From: an uncultured Eubacteriales bacterium
Lineage (GTDB): Bacteria; Bacillota; Clostridia; Christensenellales; CAG-138
Reading direction: 5' to 3'
Assembly (NCBI GenBank): GCA_900545265.1
Contig: UQYI01000004.1
Location: forward strand, 62,001-126,000
DNA length: 64,000 nt
Shown here: in pieces, positions 60,910 to 64,000 of the stretch
How positions within the stretch are numbered: the stretch's first letter is position 1
How the letters are laid out: each line of letters begins with the position of its first letter
The notes under the pieces: generated by a model
The model's database searches: none
The model's input: the letters and a program-made list of their open reading frames with translations, nothing else
What the model was told of the DNA's origin: nothing
Made by a program: the position numbers and the translations under genes

Positions 60910-61767
60910 ATGAAGAAACGAACAAGTAATCTCATTACATTATTCCTGATTTTCATCCTTCTTGCAGGGCTGTCCTTGCTGCTGTATCCCACAGTCAGCG
61001 ACTATTGGAATTCTTTGCACCAATCTCACGCCATCGCTTCTTACGCGGAGCAGGTGGCAGAAATCGACTCTGACACCTATGAACAGCTTTGGGCAGATGC
61101 ACAAGCGTACAATCAATCTCTGATCGATAAAGCCGACCGGTATGATATGACAGACGAGGAACGGGCGCAATACGAAAGCCTGCTGAATGTCTCCGGCAAT
61201 GGCATCATCGGATACATTGAAATCCCCTCCATTAACTGTTCCCTGCCAATCTATCACGGCACGGATGAAGCGATTCTACAAATCGCGGTAGGCCATATCG
61301 AGGGTACCTCTCTGCCGGTTGGCGGCAGTGGGACCCACTGTGTCCTGTCCGGGCACCGTGGCTTGCCGTCCGCACGGCTCTTTACGGATCTGGACAAGAT
61401 GGTGATAGGCGATACCTTCCTGATGCGGGTTCTGGATGAAACCCTGACTTATGAAGTGGATCAGATCCGTATTGTGCTTCCGTATGAGATGGACGATCTG
61501 GAAATCGAAGAAGGAAAAGATTACTGTACCCTGGTAACCTGTACACCCTACGGAATCAATTCACACCGGCTGCTGGTCCGGGGCCACCGGATCGAAAACC
61601 AGGAGGAGGCACAGGCCATCCGTGTCACGGCGGATGCCATGCAAATCGAGCCGCTGCTGGTGGCACCCATTGTGGCGATTCCCATGCTCTTGATTCTGCT
61701 GGTGATTTTACTGCTGCCGAAAAAATCAAAGAAAGAAACCGAAGGTGACTCTGATGAAAATGAATAA
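60910..61767 (+). CDS. Class C sortase
   Basis: Transpeptidase that cleaves LPxTG and joins pilins into a fibre. The 285-residue protein has an N-terminal helix (FLIFILLAGLSLLLYP), a class C lid region, and the catalytic triad: His in LSGHRGLPSA, Cys in TLVTCTPYGINSHRLLVRG, and the Arg that follows in the same segment. A C-terminal membrane helix (LLVAPIVAIPMLLILLVIL) is characteristic of class C. AAGGAG lies upstream. The 3' end overlaps the next gene by 14 bases. Confidence 0.93.
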   Translation: MKKRTSNLITLFLIFILLAGLSLLLYPTVSDYWNSLHQSHAIASYAEQVAEIDSDTYEQLWADAQAYNQSLIDKADRYDMTDEERAQYESLLNVSGNGIIGYIEIPSINCSLPIYHGTDEAILQIAVGHIEGTSLPVGGSGTHCVLSGHRGLPSARLFTDLDKMVIGDTFLMRVLDETLTYEVDQIRIVLPYEMDDLEIEEGKDYCTLVTCTPYGINSHRLLVRGHRIENQEEAQAIRVTADAMQIEPLLVAPIVAIPMLLILLVILLLPKKSKKETEGDSDENE

Positions 61768-62731
61768 ACGGCTGATTTCCATTTGCCTGAGTTTATTGCT
61801 GGTTTTCATGCTTTTGCCTGTTTCCGCGCTTGCTGCGGGGCGTATTGACCTGGATCAGGATGTTGGTCTCACAATTACGTATCAGGATCACGGAACGCCG
61901 CTGTCCGGTGCAGTTTTCAACATCTATCTTGTTGCGACAGTGAATGCATACGGTGAACTGGAGACAACAGAGCAATTTAAGATTTTCAACGTGGATATCC
62001 CCGGGAAAGCCGACGATACCTGGAGGGCATTGGCTTCTACGCTGGAAGGATATGTCCTGCGGGATAACATCGCGGCTACCGACAGCGGCAAAACAGATCG
62101 GAACGGCCAAATAGCATTTCCAACAGGCGGAAAGCGGCTGACAGCAGGTTTATATTTGGTGCTTGGAGAACGCCATACACAAGACGGTTACCGCTATGAT
62201 GCTACGCCGTTTATGGTGATGCTGCCCAGTCTGGACAAGGAGAACAATGTCTGGAGCTATGATGTGGCGGTCAGCCCGAAGTTTGACCGCTCCAAGATCC
62301 CGGGCAGCTCCGGCGACGATACCATCACCCGGAAGGTGCTGAAGGTCTGGGAGGATAAGGGGCAAGAAAAAGACCGCCCGGAGGAAGTCATTGTCCAACT
62401 TCTCCGCGACGGAAAGGTCTTTGATACGGTTACCCTGAACGCGGCAAATAACTGGCGATATACGTGGACAGCATTGGATAATGGATATAGCTGGACTGTT
62501 GTAGAGAAGGAAACTGACAACTACACTGTGGAGGTCACACAAGAAGACATCACTTTTGTGGTGAAGAACACCCACAATGAAGATATTCCAGACGAACCAA
62601 CTACTCCAACAAAGCCGACGCTTTCCCAGACCGGCCAGCTTTGGTGGCCAGTGCCGGTGCTGATTGCTGCTGGTTTACTCTTTGTCGTGATCGGTCTTTT
62701 ACGCCGTCGAGGTGCCGCAGATGAAAAATGA
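61754..62731 (+). CDS. Minor pilin with non-canonical sorting signal
   Basis: A 325-residue surface protein: signal peptide (LISICLSLLLVFMLLPVSALA), an N-terminal domain of SpaA-like beta fold, a CnaB-type domain from about residue 190 (VLKVWEDKGQEKDRPEEVIV ... NNWRYTWTALDNGYSWTVVE with E-box glutamate), a Pro/Thr linker, then LSQTG, a membrane helix (WPVPVLIAAGLLFVVIGLL) and RRR. The sorting motif is LSQTG where LPxTG is expected. ATG 61754 has GAAGGT upstream; a GTG 9 bases earlier is possible. Probably the pilus base or accessory pilin. Confidence 0.82.
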   Translation: MKMNKRLISICLSLLLVFMLLPVSALAAGRIDLDQDVGLTITYQDHGTPLSGAVFNIYLVATVNAYGELETTEQFKIFNVDIPGKADDTWRALASTLEGYVLRDNIAATDSGKTDRNGQIAFPTGGKRLTAGLYLVLGERHTQDGYRYDATPFMVMLPSLDKENNVWSYDVAVSPKFDRSKIPGSSGDDTITRKVLKVWEDKGQEKDRPEEVIVQLLRDGKVFDTVTLNAANNWRYTWTALDNGYSWTVVEKETDNYTVEVTQEDITFVVKNTHNEDIPDEPTTPTKPTLSQTGQLWWPVPVLIAAGLLFVVIGLLRRRGAADEK

Positions 62732-63395
62732 GAAGGAAAATAGCCGGAAACAAGAGGGGTTCCTCTGGATCGCACTTGGGCTGCTGCTGATTGCAGCAGC
62801 CCTTTTTATAACAGCTTTCAACCTGTACGATGAACTGCGGGCAGAGAAAGCATCCAGTCAGGCACTAAATTGTATTGAGGAGTACCTTGTGACCGAACCA
62901 CCCGTAGAAATCCCCACAACCGCAACAGAAGAACCGGACCCTTTGTTGCGTGACGAGCGGACAGTTATCCCTGACTATGTTTTAGCTCCAAACATGGAAA
63001 TGCCGGTGGAAAACATTAACGGGATTGATTTTATTGGTATTTTAAGAATCCCAGCCTTGGAGCTGGAATTGCCGGTTGTCAGCCAATGGAGCTATCCCAA
63101 CCTGAAAACAGCTCCCTGCCGGTACAGCGGGTCGGCTTATCTGAACAATCTGATTATCTGCGGACATAACTACACTTCCCACTTCGGCAACCTAAAAAAT
63201 CTGAATGAGGGCGATCTTGCCACCTTCACGGATATGGACGGAAATGTATTCACTTACAAAATGGTGGAACGGGAGACGTTGCTGCCAACCTCTATTGAAG
63301 CGATGGAAAGCGGAGATTGGGATTTGACCTTGTTCACTTGTACCGTGGGCGGGCAAAGCCGTGTGACGATCCGGTTTGAACGGGAGGAAGAATGA
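62721..63395 (+). CDS. Sortase, class B-like
   Basis: A second sortase of 224 residues with an N-terminal membrane helix (FLWIALGLLLIAAALFITAF), catalytic His in IICGHNYTSHFGNL, and Cys and Arg in LTLFTCTVGGQSRVTIRF. It lacks the C-terminal membrane helix of class C and resembles the class B/D group. It may attach pili to the cell wall or handle the LSQTG signal of the adjacent pilin. GAGGTG lies 6 bases before ATG 62721. It overlaps the preceding gene by 11 bases. Confidence 0.85.
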   Translation: MKNEKENSRKQEGFLWIALGLLLIAAALFITAFNLYDELRAEKASSQALNCIEEYLVTEPPVEIPTTATEEPDPLLRDERTVIPDYVLAPNMEMPVENINGIDFIGILRIPALELELPVVSQWSYPNLKTAPCRYSGSAYLNNLIICGHNYTSHFGNLKNLNEGDLATFTDMDGNVFTYKMVERETLLPTSIEAMESGDWDLTLFTCTVGGQSRVTIRFEREEE

Positions 63396-63677
63396 GTGAA
63401 GCCCAAAATTGGGATCGGCTTCCGTATTGGAAAGCTGACAGTATCGGAACCGACCGGGGAACGGAAAAACGGCTATATGGTCTGGAACTGCACTTGTGAT
63501 TGCGGCGGGGCCGTCCAGTTGGACACCCGCACTCTGCAGCGGGGTACGGTTCGGGACTGCGGCTGTGAGACGAAGGTGAAGCCCGGTCAAAAGGACTTGA
63601 CCGGGCAGAGATTTGGACGCCTGGTATGTTTGGAGCCAAGTCCCCATCGAAACAAACAGGGCGGAACACAATTGTAA
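63396..63677 (+). CDS. Zinc-ribbon repeat protein, truncated
   Basis: A 93-residue protein starting at GTG directly after the sortase stop, with GGAGG upstream. One complete repeat is seen: FRIGKLTVSEPTGERKNGYM, then VWNCTCDCGGAVQLDTRTL and GTVRDCGC. A second repeat begins DLTGQRFGRLVCLEP but stops after GGTQL where the C-x-C-D-C-G part should follow. Related proteins in clostridial mobile elements have two or three full repeats and are presumed to bind DNA. The gene appears cut at about 63,672. Confidence 0.6.
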   Translation: MKPKIGIGFRIGKLTVSEPTGERKNGYMVWNCTCDCGGAVQLDTRTLQRGTVRDCGCETKVKPGQKDLTGQRFGRLVCLEPSPHRNKQGGTQL

Positions 63678-63684
63678 GCCCTCC

Positions 63685-63999
63685 TTATTTCACAACCAAG
63701 AAGCAGATCAGCTCGAAATCATCCAGTCCAGACACCGCACTGAGCAGGGCGGTTGTTCCTCCGCTCTTGAACAGGCTGTCAATATCGTTTTCTTCTTTCA
63801 CGTCGATAATAGAATTGATCGCCTCACTCAGCAGCTCAGAGACTTCGCCCATTTTGCGCCCATCATCGGTTTCGTCATTGAACCGCTTGCAAAGCTCCAT
63901 GCACGGCTCGCTCTTGCCACGACAGAGCAAACGCATGGTGTCGAGCAGTTTTTTCGGATTGAGGTAATCGCAGACGATTTCGCCTTCTTCACTGATATA
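63685..63999 (-). CDS. Unidentified protein, C-terminal part (runs off the window)
   Basis: The minus-strand frame is open from the window edge to TAA at 63685, giving 104 C-terminal residues: YISEEGEIVCDYLNPKKLLD, then RLLCRGKSEPCMELCKRFND, and a helical end (EVSELLSEAINSIIDVKEEN ... LDDFELICFLVVK). The ATG at 63936 is internal. I do not recognise a family with confidence; the context and style suggest a gene of an integrative element (possibly a helicase-like protein). The last base of the window is outside the codon frame. Confidence 0.45.
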   Translation of the reverse strand, partial: YISEEGEIVCDYLNPKKLLDTMRLLCRGKSEPCMELCKRFNDETDDGRKMGEVSELLSEAINSIIDVKEENDIDSLFKSGGTTALLSAVSGLDDFELICFLVVK

Positions 64000-64000
64000 G

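Noticed and set aside
59112..60992. 626-codon Gly-rich minus-strand frame
   Set aside because: Antisense of the pilin gene; the Gly/Val richness reflects codon bias of the pilin.
1..64000. CRISPR array or replication origin
   Set aside because: No regularly spaced direct repeats, cas-like genes, DnaA-box clusters or dnaA/dnaN genes were seen.

Overview
The window is 64 kb of a spore-forming, Gram-positive, anaerobic-type Clostridia genome (Bacillota). The evidence is the engulfment and coat genes spoIVA, gpr and spoIIP, class A RNase P RNA, sortase-assembled pili, a PyrR attenuator, and glycolysis genes of the pyrophosphate type (ppdK and a PPi-type phosphofructokinase). Most of it is a gene-dense, moderately GC-rich core genome with short intergenic gaps, clear AGGAGG ribosome-binding sites and standard sigma-A promoters. 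I cannot name the species. A gut-type Oscillospirales or Christensenellales-like lineage would fit, but that is inference.

Layout. 1-8.5 kb: hflX with a JAMM-like N-terminal domain, a DUF1002 secreted protein, a HutD-like protein, ppdK, holA and an MTA-phosphorylase-like gene. 8.5-14 kb: a secreted PIG-L deacetylase, pyrR-uraA behind a PyrR attenuator, and gdhA. 14-17.6 kb: mntP behind a yybP-ykoY-type manganese riboswitch, then a four-gene operon including a GNAT fused to a cysteine-rich domain. 17.7-19.9 kb: a small AT-rich accessory patch with an alpha/beta hydrolase, two broken genes and an XRE regulator. 20-24.4 kb: the nadD::yqeK fusion-rsfS-deoC operon and a PPi-phosphofructokinase. 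24.5-34.2 kb: a cysteine-rich peptide, mnmA-trmK-nif3-zinc ribbon, rnpB, trpS, pgi and a rodA-type gene. 34.4-41.5 kb: two tRNA-Ser genes, ktrAB, patB, a YitT protein, an ABC exporter and a UPF0489 protein. 41.6-45 kb: sporulation genes spoIVA, gpr and spoIIP. 45-52.8 kb: asd-dapA-dapB (lysine, diaminopimelate, and the precursor of dipicolinate), dnaE and rlmD.

From about 52.8 kb to the end the window is an accessory island. It starts with an AT-rich, translationally coupled pair: a cysteine-rich putative methyltransferase and a DUF1848 protein with a CxxxCxxC cluster. Next comes the C-terminal half of a large serine recombinase, joined head to head with a pilus adhesin that has lost its N-terminus. 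A full pilus operon follows (tip adhesin remnant, major pilin, class C sortase, minor pilin, second sortase). The window ends with a truncated zinc-ribbon repeat protein and the C-terminus of an unidentified protein that runs off the edge.

The most interesting signals are: the coupled Cys-rich methyltransferase/DUF1848 cassette; the reciprocal truncation joining recombinase and adhesin; four genes whose -10 box lies only 6-7 bases from the start codon with no ribosome-binding site, which suggests leaderless mRNAs; a strong hairpin between pilin and sortase; and the fused genes (hflX with JAMM, nadD with yqeK, GNAT with a COG2158-like domain).
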